DNA of 64,000 bases from Chloroflexota bacterium (GTDB taxonomy: Bacteria > Chloroflexota > Dehalococcoidia > UBA6926). Under the pieces are notes generated by a model, which saw nothing but the letters and a program-made list of their open reading frames with translations, was not told the DNA's origin and did no database searches. Shown here piece by piece: positions 35,354-44,372 of the stretch. The stretch spans positions 1-64,000 of the forward strand of contig JAPOOK010000037.1 of assembly GCA_026713485.1 (NCBI GenBank). Reading direction: 5' to 3'. The translations under genes were made by a program, and so were the position numbers. Numbering within the stretch: the stretch's first letter is position 1; each line of letters begins with the position of its first letter.

Positions 35354-37744
35354 TCAGATGGTGGGCACGTATCGTAGGATCGTCGTGCTTCCCGACTCAA
35401 AGGCCACCTCAAGGCGGTTCGGCATGGAGGCCAATAATCTATCCGCCGTGTCCTCGCCAAAGTCACTTCGTTCCAGCGAGCCGACGAAGATATAGTCGAT
35501 GCCGTAGAACTCCAGCCGGAGCTTCAGTTCATCCTCAGTAAGGATATCGCTCTCCGAGACGGCTTGTCCGCGATAGATCTCCTCGGTGTCCTGAATGCGC
35601 TTCCCTACTAGCTCCGTTCCGCCGCGCCACTGCACTTCATGGCCTATCCAGCCGACAGTCGTCGGCAATCCCGTAATTGCAGAAACCCGGCCGTAGTCCG
35701 AATAATCGTCGCCGTGTGCTTCAAGAACATGGTCGCCTCGGTCTGAGTTGTTCAATAGCCAGTCGATGGCAGCCGCGTCGTCGGGAAATTTGTCTCGGTA
35801 CGTCGCGAGTCCGTCGAGTGCAGTGCTGGTAGACGGCGATCCTTCAATGCGTTCAGCTGCGCCAAGGGGACCATAGGCAGCGCCGACGATCAGCAGTGCA
35901 ATCCCGCCCGCGCCCGCCACAAGAATTCCGCCCTGCGTAGGCGAAAAGCGTTTCGGGCGTTGGGCAATTATCCATGCAAGGCCAATACCTGTCGCCACTG
36001 CCAGCAGCGTCCACACCTGATAATGCACCTTGAAGACGGTGTTCATGCGAACGCCGAAGGAATCCCAGACGTAGAACACCTCCGTGATGACGATGCCCAT
36101 GGCGGCTGCAGCCACCAGCAGGCCCGCAAATTGGACGCCCTGTGGCAGAGGGCCGTCCTCCCGTCCGGTCGGCAGCACCGCAAGGAATCCAATTGCCGCC
36201 AACGCCATCGCGGGCGCGGCCACGAGCCAGCGAATACCGATATCGGCCACTGTTGGCGGATCAACCGGAATGGGGGCGTCATGAGGTAGAAGAGTCCACC
36301 CGATAACGATTAGTGTCCAGAGAATAAGAGGGAGAGCTGCCAGGAACGTGACACCGATGAGATACAAATTCGATACATCCCTGTGCCTCAGACGAATAAC
36401 GGCGAACACTGCGGGAGGCAATATGGCCAGCGCCATCGGGCCCCAGATGCGCGCGTAGTGGCTTAACTCAGTGCCGGAAGCATGGACGGGCAGCACGCCC
36501 CGCACGCTGCTGCTCACGGTCAAGTAGAACGGGGAGAATAGTGCCAGGGATAGGATAGCGATCGCTGAGACCGGGATAACGATATCAAGCGTCGTCTGCT
36601 TGCTGAACAGGGCCCGGCTCAAACCCTCTTCGCGCAGCCGCCTCGCCTTGATGGCCAGCATAAGCAGCAGCATGTAAGCCAACCAGTCCCACGTGTTGAT
36701 GAAACCGAGCGACCCGATGATCAGCGCAGTCAGGAAGAGTTCACCGGCGCGCTGCCGGGGCCATGACACGTCCGGGGCGTCCGGCTTGCACAGCCACGCC
36801 AACGCCACGGTAAGGGCAAGCAGTACAAACGGCAAGGACATGACATGCGGGTGGAGGTCCCCGAGCAGGAAGCTGAATGCGGGGATTTCATCGATGGGAG
36901 AAAGCACGCCCGGGTCCAGGATAGTACGCGGGGCATCCCCCCACCGGAGCCTGAGTCCTGTCGCCCCGTTGAACGACAGCGCTACCGTAAGCCCCCGTAC
37001 CCCGCCGCTCAGGTTGCCCGCGATCAGTAGCGCAATGACGGCCGCGACGCCGCCGATGATTGCTACGGAGTCCAATTTTGGTGGTTGAACACGCGTGATT
37101 CCCCCTCGCAGGACCGCGTTCATCGTCAAGGAAAAGGCGGCGACTGCCGTCAGGGCGAAGAGCGTGACGAAGGCAAGATTGTATCCCACAGTCGCCGCTG
37201 CGCCCGTGAGTTGTGCCGGGATGCTGAAAATCAAATAGCCAAAGTGGTAGTAGCTAATGGAATGACCCGCCAGCCATGGGTCGGCAGCGGGAAACGTCGG
37301 GCTGCGCAGGGAACTCGCGAGGAAGGCAAGATCCATCGGCTGTTCGGTGGTGAGGCCTGTGATGGACGTTGAAATGGTGATGTCGGGCGCAAGGACGCGG
37401 AAAACTGCGAACAGCGCGAATGCAGACAGGAATACAGCCTCGCTCGCTGCGAGCAGGCGCCACCGACTGCGGACAAAATCGACCATCTCCTCTCGGTTCT
37501 GCCGCGCCAGAACCACGCTCGCGCCGAGCAGCAGAGCTAAGACGGCCAGCAGTGAAAGCAGCCCATTGTCCAGGACGCGAGCGGTGACAAGCGCCCAGTA
37601 CGCGTAGGCAAGCACAAGAAGACCCAGGACCTTGGAGACGCCGTATCCACGGTCCGGCAGGTCACGGAAGAACGGGAACGCCCACGCGAACCCTGCCGCC
37701 CCGATGATCTGGAGCAGTACAAGCCAGAGAACCAAGTGGAGCAT
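35354..37744 (-). CDS. DUF2298 (Chlor_Arch_YYY) multi-spanning membrane protein
   Basis: A 796-residue protein with about 15 helices, belonging to the family named for its presence in Chloroflexota and archaea. Hallmarks visible are GFAWAFPFFRDLPDRGYG at the start, TTEQPMDLAFL and WLAGHSISYYHFGYL (the YY signature) in the first third, and a long external C-terminal domain. The layout is that of a GT-C-type glycosyltransferase, with an acidic residue in the PMD segment of the first loop. Nothing is known about the substrate. It lies 29 bases upstream of the Agl23-like gene and 28 bases after ftsY, all on the same strand. Confidence 0.9.
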   Translation of the reverse strand: MLHLVLWLVLLQIIGAAGFAWAFPFFRDLPDRGYGVSKVLGLLVLAYAYWALVTARVLDNGLLSLLAVLALLLGASVVLARQNREEMVDFVRSRWRLLAASEAVFLSAFALFAVFRVLAPDITISTSITGLTTEQPMDLAFLASSLRSPTFPAADPWLAGHSISYYHFGYLIFSIPAQLTGAAATVGYNLAFVTLFALTAVAAFSLTMNAVLRGGITRVQPPKLDSVAIIGGVAAVIALLIAGNLSGGVRGLTVALSFNGATGLRLRWGDAPRTILDPGVLSPIDEIPAFSFLLGDLHPHVMSLPFVLLALTVALAWLCKPDAPDVSWPRQRAGELFLTALIIGSLGFINTWDWLAYMLLLMLAIKARRLREEGLSRALFSKQTTLDIVIPVSAIAILSLALFSPFYLTVSSSVRGVLPVHASGTELSHYARIWGPMALAILPPAVFAVIRLRHRDVSNLYLIGVTFLAALPLILWTLIVIGWTLLPHDAPIPVDPPTVADIGIRWLVAAPAMALAAIGFLAVLPTGREDGPLPQGVQFAGLLVAAAAMGIVITEVFYVWDSFGVRMNTVFKVHYQVWTLLAVATGIGLAWIIAQRPKRFSPTQGGILVAGAGGIALLIVGAAYGPLGAAERIEGSPSTSTALDGLATYRDKFPDDAAAIDWLLNNSDRGDHVLEAHGDDYSDYGRVSAITGLPTTVGWIGHEVQWRGGTELVGKRIQDTEEIYRGQAVSESDILTEDELKLRLEFYGIDYIFVGSLERSDFGEDTADRLLASMPNRLEVAFESGSTTILRYVPTI

Positions 37745-37771
37745 GGGAGGAGGCTCGGACTACTCGCGCCT

Positions 37772-38698
37772 CTACGCGAGCAGTGCCGTCACGAACGCGT
37801 TGGCGTCGAACGGCTCAAGGTCATTAATGCCCTCACCGGTGCCGATGTATGTGACGGGAACACCGAATTCGCGGCGTATGGCAATCGCGATGCCGCCCTT
37901 GGACGTGCCGTCCACCTTGGTAAGGATCACACCGTCCACGCCCACAGCTCCCATGAATTCTCGGGCCTGCGAGAGGCCGTTTTGCCCCGTCGTCGCGTCC
38001 AAGACAAGTAAGACGGTGATGTCCGACGGATCCACGGTTCGCTCAACCACGCGGCGCACTTTGCGCAGCTCATCCATCAGTGATGTCCGGGTCTGAAGGC
38101 GTCCGGCGGTGTCGATGATGACCGTGTCCACACCGCGTGATTTGGCCGCCGCAATACCATCAAAGGCCACTGCACCCGGGTCTGCGCCATGCTGCTGTGC
38201 GATGACAGGCACGCCGAGTCGTTCGCCCCACACCTGCAACTGCTCGATGGCCGCCGCGCGAAAAGTATCTCCGGCGACCAGCAGGACGCGCCGATTCTCT
38301 GACATCTCACGCCGCGCCAACTTGGCGATACTCGTCGTCTTGCCACTGCCGTTCACACCAACCACGAGGATGACACGGAGAGTGCTCGAAGGTACTTGCT
38401 GTGAGGCAGGTGATGCGCCGTTGACGGCAACGTCCACCAATTCGGAGGCGAGCGCATCACGGAGATCGTTGGGTTTCGCGCCGCGTATTTTCTCAACACG
38501 GTCACGCGTGCGTGAAATCAGCTCCTCGCTCAGGTCGAGACCGACATCCGCGCCAATCAGCGCTTCCTCAAGTTCGTCCCATGTCTCGGGCGGGATCGAG
38601 TTCCTGCTGAAAATGTTCGTGACGCGGCCAAACCACGCCCGTTTGGTCCTGTCGACGCCTTTTTCGATTGATGAAGTCACTGCCAGTGCCGCTCTCAA
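37772..38698 (-). CDS. ftsY: Signal recognition particle receptor FtsY
   Basis: A 308-residue SRP receptor NG domain without the long acidic N-terminal region seen in E. coli. The GTPase motifs are GVNGSGKTTS, DTFRAAAIEQL, DTAGRLQT and TKVDGTSKGG. It receives ribosome-SRP complexes at the membrane. The first codon is a TTG directly after the hisD stop; a GTG six codons later is an alternative. Its place before a run of large membrane proteins (DUF2298, Agl23-like, flippase-like) may simply reflect shared need for membrane insertion. Confidence 0.96.
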   Translation of the reverse strand: MRAALAVTSSIEKGVDRTKRAWFGRVTNIFSRNSIPPETWDELEEALIGADVGLDLSEELISRTRDRVEKIRGAKPNDLRDALASELVDVAVNGASPASQQVPSSTLRVILVVGVNGSGKTTSIAKLARREMSENRRVLLVAGDTFRAAAIEQLQVWGERLGVPVIAQQHGADPGAVAFDGIAAAKSRGVDTVIIDTAGRLQTRTSLMDELRKVRRVVERTVDPSDITVLLVLDATTGQNGLSQAREFMGAVGVDGVILTKVDGTSKGGIAIAIRREFGVPVTYIGTGEGINDLEPFDANAFVTALLA

Positions 38699-40039
38699 CT
38701 AGTCCGCCGGATCGATGGCAGACTCCGCCTCCATACGAATCTCCAGCGCGTTGGCGTGGGCAACAAGGCCCTCCGCTTGTGCGATGGCAATGCCGCTCGG
38801 CCCCAGGGCCTGCAATCGTTCCTCCGGTACGGCGACGAGGCTGGTCACCTTGAGAAATTCAAAGACGTTGACCGGGGAGCTGTACCGCGCTGCGCCGCCG
38901 GTGGGCATGGAATGGCTCGGTCCCGCGATGTAGTCCGCCAGCACCTCTGGCGAGTGCTCGCCAACAAAGATGCCGCCTGCGTTGCGCAGGCGGGGGATGA
39001 GCGCGTGCGGGTCCTGCGTCATGATGCACAGATGCTCCGGAGCAAAGGCGTTGCAGAAATCAGCGATGTCATCATCGGTGTCGACAATGACAAACCCGCC
39101 TGTCTGTGTCGAAAGGTGGGCGGGTGAATTCTCCGGCAAGTCTCGCAGTTGGCGCTCCAGTTCCCTGCCCGTCCGCATCGCCATTCGCTCTGACGTCGTT
39201 ACCATGACAACCCGCGCCTCGGGGTCGTGCTCAGCCTGTGCAAGCAGGTCTGCCGCGCACAGCGACGGGTCGGCGCGGTCGTCTGCGATAACCAGCGTCT
39301 CTGTCGCGCCTTGCAGAGAATCAATGCCCACGACGCCATAGACGGCTTTCTTGGCCAGCTGCACGAGAAGGTTGCCGGGGCCGAAGATCTTGTCCACCTG
39401 CGGGACGGACTCCGTGCCGAGCGCGAAGGCGGCGACGCCCTGTGGCCCCCCAACGCGAAACACACGGTTGATGCGTGCGATGCTGCACGCGACCAGCGTT
39501 ACGGGAGCAACAACACCGTTGGCCCGCGCGGGCGTCGTCACGAAAATCTCCGGCACATTTGCCACGCGGGCCGGAATGCCAATCATCAGGACGGTTGAGG
39601 GATACGCAGCCCGACCACCGGGCACGTAGATGCCGGCGCGCTGTACAGGCCGGATAAGTTGGCCAACGCCGCGCTCAAAGTCCATCCAGCCAGTGCGTGA
39701 CTGCTGGGCGTGAAACGCTTCGATCTCCTCCGCCGCTTTGTGCAAGGCGTCGATGACGTGGGTGTCCACGCTATCGTAGGCCCGGGCGATTTCCTCCTGT
39801 GTGACCTCCAGGGCGGACAACTCTACGCCGTCAAATCTGCGAGCGAGTTCGCGGATACCATCATCGCCATCCACGCGAACTGTCTCAATAACACGTCGCA
39901 CAGCCTCTTCGGGAGCAATTCGCTCACCGAACGCCTGCTCAAGAAATGAGAGCGTCGATTCGGACGCCTGCGGGTTGAGCCACGGGTTGGCCGAAATCAG
40001 CCCTGCCCGAGCCTCTTCAAGTCCGCGGAAGATTTTCAT
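38699..40039 (-). CDS. hisD: Histidinol dehydrogenase
   Basis: A 446-residue enzyme for the last two oxidation steps of histidine synthesis, from L-histidinol to L-histidine with two NAD+. The motifs RAGIYVPGGRAAYPSTVLM, FGPGNLLVQLAKKAVYG and the GPSHSMPTGGAARYSSPV region with metal and catalytic His are all present, as is the EHLCI box. The length is typical. It overlaps the upstream phospholipase C-like gene by four bases and abuts ftsY downstream. hisG lies two genes upstream, so two histidine genes bracket an unrelated one. Confidence 0.97.
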   Translation of the reverse strand: MKIFRGLEEARAGLISANPWLNPQASESTLSFLEQAFGERIAPEEAVRRVIETVRVDGDDGIRELARRFDGVELSALEVTQEEIARAYDSVDTHVIDALHKAAEEIEAFHAQQSRTGWMDFERGVGQLIRPVQRAGIYVPGGRAAYPSTVLMIGIPARVANVPEIFVTTPARANGVVAPVTLVACSIARINRVFRVGGPQGVAAFALGTESVPQVDKIFGPGNLLVQLAKKAVYGVVGIDSLQGATETLVIADDRADPSLCAADLLAQAEHDPEARVVMVTTSERMAMRTGRELERQLRDLPENSPAHLSTQTGGFVIVDTDDDIADFCNAFAPEHLCIMTQDPHALIPRLRNAGGIFVGEHSPEVLADYIAGPSHSMPTGGAARYSSPVNVFEFLKVTSLVAVPEERLQALGPSGIAIAQAEGLVAHANALEIRMEAESAIDPAD

Positions 40040-40800
40040 GCGAGGATTTCCTCCGCGTGTTTGAGCGACTGCTCCATAGCAATGGAACGATGCTGTTGAA
40101 TGATGTCACGGGGGACGCTTGCATAGACGCGCTCTAACATCTCTTGCGGATCGGCCATCAACTCCGTGACGTCAGTACCGTCAAGGTCAGGATCATCCAG
40201 ATAACGAGAGATGAAGCGCGGGAATTCGGCCCATGTGCCTGGCAGTGTCAGTACGCGGCCTGCCACGAAGGCGCTCCATTCCTGCAAGACGTTCTGTGAG
40301 ATGAACGAATCAGGCACGCCATCAATGATGCTATTTGAGGCGATGATTTGTCTCTGCCAATCCGTGAGTTGGTCTCGGTTGCCGCGAATATCGACTTCCA
40401 GCTCATATTGCATGGCGCGGTCCAGGATATTCTTTGTCGGCTCAGAACCAAGATACTCATCATCCTCAAAATAGGGGCGGTAGACGTTGACGATCCACGC
40501 CTCGTCCGCAGCAAGGTGGCTCGCGTAACCAACAAGGAATGCGGTCAATGCCCAGTCATCCCCCGGGGAGCGGGAGACAAGGTCAGGCAGTGCATTCTTC
40601 ATTCCGCGAAACCCATCTCCTGTTCCACTTTCGGTCAGATGGAAGTAGTGCGTGTCCTCGCGTGGCTCGCGGGTCAACACGCGCCGGTCGGGCGCGGTGG
40701 AACCCAGGAGGGCTGGGCCAATGTGCTCCCGAAGCTCGTCAATAGCCAGTTGATCCACTAGTTCCTGGATAATGTTCAGGTGTACCGCCAGCATCGGCAT
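40036..40800 (-). CDS. Zinc-dependent phospholipase C-like protein
   Basis: A 254-residue helical protein that resembles the zinc-dependent phospholipase C/S1-P1 nuclease superfamily. It has His-rich helices placed as in that fold: MLAVHLN at the start, EDTHYFHL near residue 67, and VGYASHLAADEAW near residue 107, where the His-x3-Asp pair would bind zinc. No signal peptide is seen, so it may act in the cytoplasm, unlike the secreted phospholipases. It sits between hisG and hisD with a 14-base gap and a 4-base overlap. Its link to histidine synthesis, if any, is unknown, and catalytic activity is inferred only from fold. Confidence 0.7.
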   Translation of the reverse strand: MPMLAVHLNIIQELVDQLAIDELREHIGPALLGSTAPDRRVLTREPREDTHYFHLTESGTGDGFRGMKNALPDLVSRSPGDDWALTAFLVGYASHLAADEAWIVNVYRPYFEDDEYLGSEPTKNILDRAMQYELEVDIRGNRDQLTDWQRQIIASNSIIDGVPDSFISQNVLQEWSAFVAGRVLTLPGTWAEFPRFISRYLDDPDLDGTDVTELMADPQEMLERVYASVPRDIIQQHRSIAMEQSLKHAEEILA

Positions 40801-40814
40801 GGCATCGACACCCG

Positions 40815-41852
40815 CTATCGGAGCGGCAGTTCCGGCGGCTCGCCGAAGTGCTGTGTGAGGGGAAAGGCGATAACGTCCGTCGCCCCAATCGTCCGGAGTG
40901 ATTCAGTCGCGACGAGCTGCTCGGTCTGTTGATGATTGATGACGAACGACACGGAAAACCACTGCTGCCCGTTTTCGCCGTCGAGGTTCTCACGCGTGAC
41001 CACGGGGGCTATCGTGGGTCCCTTCAGTCCGACGCTGCCCAAAGACGGCAGATCAAAAAGCTTGCGGGCAACTTCTTCGGGGGTATTCCCGGGCACGTTG
41101 GCCATGACCACATAACGCCCCTCTGCATTGAGATTGGCGTGGATGTATTCAAGCAGGAGCCATGCGGACTGCACAGCCTGATCGTCATAGACTTCCTTGT
41201 TCACGCATGCAATAAGCGCGGCGCTTGAGTTCAGAATCGGCCGGGGTGGATTGCCCAGACGAAGGCCGGTCAGGGAATGAGCCGCCAGAGTCGAGCCCGT
41301 GACAACAACATCCGCTATCAGATCAGACGCGCCAAGTCTCGGCAGCAGCTCATGCGAGCCCTGGAAGAGGCGCACTCCCTTACCGGAGATTCCATGGGCT
41401 TCCATGTAGTTCTGCGTGAGTCCCGGGTACTTTGTGGCCACGCGCAGGTCCCGCCCGAGTTGCCTAGCCCACCCCGTCAGATCACCGACCGGAACATCAC
41501 CGGAATCACCGAACCGACGACTTGGCGCGGCCAGCATCAGCCGACCATGTCCGAACCCAAGATCAGGGATAAGGCATGAGACGTTCTCCAGGCCAGTCAG
41601 GCTTTTCTCTTCAAACCAGTCTCGCCCGGTGATGCCCAGATGCGCACCGCCCTCTGCAACGATGGACGGAATATCATCCGGCCTGAGAAAGACGGCCTCA
41701 CACTCAGGAATGTCACGCACTTCTTCGACAAGGCCGGTCCCGCGGCGGGACACGTGGATGCCGCACGCGTTGAGCATTGTCATCGTGTCGTTTGCCAGTC
41801 GATTGTTACTGGGGAGAGCCAGCCGTAGCACGTTCTTCTTGCCTCTATCCAT
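40815..41852 (-). CDS. hisG: ATP phosphoribosyltransferase, long form
   Basis: The first enzyme of histidine synthesis, joining ATP and PRPP. The 345-residue length and a C-terminal ACT-like domain (from about residue 245) mark the long form, which is inhibited by histidine and does not need HisZ. LRLALPSNNRL, FLRPDDIPSIVAEGGAHLGITG, RVATKYPG and the late DVVVTGSTL region are recognisable. The C-terminal IVVE-like motif is replaced by FSVSFVINHQQTE, so the regulatory domain is divergent. The ATG at 41852 starts just ahead of the first strand; an in-frame start 36 bases upstream is less likely. It leads the his-phospholipase-hisD-ftsY run. Confidence 0.93.
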   Translation of the reverse strand: MDRGKKNVLRLALPSNNRLANDTMTMLNACGIHVSRRGTGLVEEVRDIPECEAVFLRPDDIPSIVAEGGAHLGITGRDWFEEKSLTGLENVSCLIPDLGFGHGRLMLAAPSRRFGDSGDVPVGDLTGWARQLGRDLRVATKYPGLTQNYMEAHGISGKGVRLFQGSHELLPRLGASDLIADVVVTGSTLAAHSLTGLRLGNPPRPILNSSAALIACVNKEVYDDQAVQSAWLLLEYIHANLNAEGRYVVMANVPGNTPEEVARKLFDLPSLGSVGLKGPTIAPVVTRENLDGENGQQWFSVSFVINHQQTEQLVATESLRTIGATDVIAFPLTQHFGEPPELPLR

Positions 41853-41931
41853 ACGTACCGCAAGCGTCACATGGCCGCAGCACGTCAAGTCATCGTGTGT
41901 TCGTTCTTGTAGATTCTAGCGTAGGCCAAAC

Positions 41932-42534
41932 TCAGAACAAAGCGTCACCCACAAGCGGAAGGTTCTCAATAAAGTCCACGCCATAGTAGCCGGCAATCGC
42001 TATAGCCGTCACAAGGATTAGCTTGCCAGCCGCCACGATGAGCAGAAAGCGGCCCAGTGGATAGCGAATCGCGCCGGCCCACACGCCTGCAAAGTCAAAC
42101 GGCAGAGGTGTAGCCGCGAAGGCAAAAATCCCCCAGCCGCGCCAACGCTCTCCCATTGATTCGAGCCTCTTATACCATCTGCTCTCGTCAACTATTGATG
42201 AACCGCCCCGCCCCGCCATGTAGGAGGTAATCTCGCCCAGCGCTGCGCCTGCCGCGCCGAAGACGCCGATCAGCAGGGGATTGAGTGTGCCGGAGACGGC
42301 GAAAATGACCGCATGGCCGGGCACGGGAAACAGGACGACAGTGGCACTGTTGATAAGTTGGAGCAAAAAGATACCGAAGTATCCCCAATCGCCAAGACCT
42401 TCAACGAAGCTAGAGTACCGAATGAGCAGCACGATGACTGCGATCGAAACAACGAGCGCTCCGCCAAGTTGCAACGCTGCAGCAAGGCGATTCTCTCGCC
42501 GCTCAGCGCCCGGAGACGCCGTAGTGGTGTCCAT
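41932..42534 (-). CDS. VTT-domain (DedA-like) membrane protein
   Basis: A 200-residue protein with about five helices that carries a short VTT/SNARE-associated domain. Helix 1 (about residues 24-42) is followed by a re-entrant stretch with LFPVPGHAVIFAVSG, an internal GAAGAALGEITSYMAGRGG motif and a final helix with AIAGYYG. DedA relatives flip undecaprenyl phosphate or phosphatidylethanolamine, or support membrane homeostasis; this one is a shorter type that cannot be assigned. It overlaps birA by one base (TGATG), so it is translationally coupled to it. Confidence 0.85.
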   Translation of the reverse strand: MDTTTASPGAERRENRLAAALQLGGALVVSIAVIVLLIRYSSFVEGLGDWGYFGIFLLQLINSATVVLFPVPGHAVIFAVSGTLNPLLIGVFGAAGAALGEITSYMAGRGGSSIVDESRWYKRLESMGERWRGWGIFAFAATPLPFDFAGVWAGAIRYPLGRFLLIVAAGKLILVTAIAIAGYYGVDFIENLPLVGDALF

Positions 42535-43316
42535 CACCTCAACGTCACGTCGCCCGCGTGAACGACTCTGTGCTGCCCGTCATCGGTCTGAACGACCAGC
42601 GCCCCGCTTGGCTCAACGTCCAGCGCAAGGCCTTCGAACGAGTCATCGCTACCGGATACGTTGACGCGTTTGCCCAGGTTAACTAGTGAAGATCGCCATT
42701 GGGCAAACACATCACCGCCCTCTCTTGCGTGCACATAGAGGGCGTCCAACTCTTCTAGCAAGGCACACAGTAATTCAACTCGGGAGACATCACCGCCCGT
42801 CTCCCTGCTGAGGCTCGTTGAGGCGTCAGCGATCTCCGGGATAGAAGCCGTATCCCAATTGACGTTGACTCCTATGCCCGCGACGGCGAACTGATCCTCC
42901 TCGGATTCTCCCCGCACGACCTCGACAAGGATGCCGCAGACCTTGCGACCTCCGATGAGGATATCGTTGGGCCACTTTATTTCCGGATTGAGCTGCGGGC
43001 AAACGCGGCTGATGGCCCGCGGAATGGCAAGGGCGCAAATCATGGACAGGGTCGGCAGCAGTTCTGCATTCGGTCTCAACAGGATTGAGACGAGCAGAGA
43101 CGCGCCCGGAGGTGACATCCACGAGCGGCGGAAACGTCCTCTCCCCCGCGTCTGTTCGTCCGCCGTGATTGTTAATCCCTCGGCAGCACCCTCCCGCCCT
43201 GCCGTCGACACGTCATCCTGCGTGGAATGCGTGACTGACAAGTGCCTGTAATCCGCACCAATTGTCCGCGTGGTGAGACGCTGCCTGACTTCAGATTCAT
43301 TTAGAGCATCGGCCAT
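42534..43316 (-). CDS. birA: Biotin-[acetyl-CoA-carboxylase] ligase
   Basis: A 260-residue biotin protein ligase that attaches biotin to carboxylase carrier domains. The nucleotide/biotin motif DEQTRGRGRFRRSW is intact (normally GRGRxxR), and KWPNDI and IGVNVNW follow, with a small C-terminal SH3-like domain. It lacks the N-terminal winged helix of BirA, so it should not act as a repressor. The ATG at 43316 is preceded by GGGGGT; the frame is open 23 codons farther upstream without a supporting site. It diverges from the aldo/keto reductase gene. Confidence 0.93.
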   Translation of the reverse strand: MADALNESEVRQRLTTRTIGADYRHLSVTHSTQDDVSTAGREGAAEGLTITADEQTRGRGRFRRSWMSPPGASLLVSILLRPNAELLPTLSMICALAIPRAISRVCPQLNPEIKWPNDILIGGRKVCGILVEVVRGESEEDQFAVAGIGVNVNWDTASIPEIADASTSLSRETGGDVSRVELLCALLEELDALYVHAREGGDVFAQWRSSLVNLGKRVNVSGSDDSFEGLALDVEPSGALVVQTDDGQHRVVHAGDVTLR

Positions 43317-43367
43317 AAGACGGGAATACCCCCAAGACTGTAGACGGCGGTGTGCGTTCGCCCACTC

Positions 43368-43373
43368 TATAAT
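43368..43373 (+). promoter_or_regulatory. Candidate -10 element before the aldo/keto reductase gene
   Basis: A perfect TATAAT lies 41 bases before the reductase start in the divergent gap with birA. No good -35 hexamer at 17 bases was seen. A partly symmetrical TGATGCATATCA overlaps the expected start region and could be an operator, though it is not a true palindrome. Confidence 0.4.
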
Positions 43374-43414
43374 GATGCATATCATGTGTTATCGGTGAGG
43401 GGGAGTGGGATTTC

Positions 43415-44362
43415 ATGGAATATCGTCGATTGGGCAATTCAGGCCTGCAGGTTTCAGTTGTTGGACTCGGGACGAACAATTTCGGCAGGCGCCTCGAATA
43501 TGAACGGAGCGAAATCGTCATCAAGGCGTCGATCGATAACGGAATCAACTTCATCGACACGGCCAACATCTACAGCATGGGCGAGTCCGAGGAGCACATC
43601 GGCAGGGCGCTGGTGGGGAACCGCGAGGCGGCAGTGATTGCCACCAAGGGCAGCGGGCAGATGCGTCAGGGCCCGCACGGCAGCGGCAACTCCCGCAAGC
43701 ACATCACGAGCGAGGTGGAGGCAAGCCTCAAGCGGCTTCAGACTGACTACATCGATCTCTACCAGATTCACTTCCCGGACAATGTCACGCCCATCGAAGA
43801 GACCTTGCGCGCCCTGGATGACCTGATCCGCGCCGGGAAGATCGTCTATATCGGCAGCTCCAATTTCGCCGTGTGGCAGGAGGCGGAGGCCGCGTGGACG
43901 AGCAAGCATTTGAGCCTCAACAGCTTCGTCAGCACGCAGCCGGAATACAGTCTCATCAACCGCGACGTGGAGCGGGAGCTAATCCCGTTCGCGATCAAGT
44001 ACAACATCGGGATCATCCCCTACTTCCCGCTTGCGGGCGGGGTGTTGACCGGCAAATACACGGAAGGCCAGGAGCCACCGGAGGGCACGCGCATGGCCAC
44101 CACTCCCGCAAACTTCCGTGGCCGATTCATGAACGAGCGCACGTTTGCCATCGCGGACGTGGCAACGAAGTTTGCGGAGGAGCGTGGGCATACGACGGTT
44201 GAACTCGCCATCGCGTGGCTACTGGCACAACCGCAAGTGTCGAGCGTCATCGCGGGCGCGACACGGCCTGAACAAGTAGAGGCGAACGCCAAGGCCGCCG
44301 ACTGGACACTGACGGCGGATGAGGTGACAGAACTGAACGAGAAGCTGGCGGCGCTCGGCTAG
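43415..44362 (+). CDS. Aldo/keto reductase
   Basis: A 315-residue NADPH-dependent oxidoreductase of the AKR superfamily, in the voltage-gated potassium channel beta/YghZ-like group. The opening MEYRRLGNSGLQVSVVGLGTN, NFIDTANIYSMGESEEHIG (catalytic Asp and Tyr), the YIDLYQIH strand with KGSG lysine before it, and the NADP-binding VIAGATRPEQVEAN at the end are all clear. GAGGGGGAG precedes the ATG. The natural substrate cannot be inferred. It faces the HicB-like gene tail to tail. Confidence 0.95.
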   Translation: MEYRRLGNSGLQVSVVGLGTNNFGRRLEYERSEIVIKASIDNGINFIDTANIYSMGESEEHIGRALVGNREAAVIATKGSGQMRQGPHGSGNSRKHITSEVEASLKRLQTDYIDLYQIHFPDNVTPIEETLRALDDLIRAGKIVYIGSSNFAVWQEAEAAWTSKHLSLNSFVSTQPEYSLINRDVERELIPFAIKYNIGIIPYFPLAGGVLTGKYTEGQEPPEGTRMATTPANFRGRFMNERTFAIADVATKFAEERGHTTVELAIAWLLAQPQVSSVIAGATRPEQVEANAKAADWTLTADEVTELNEKLAALG

Positions 44363-44372
44363 CTGAGGAGTC

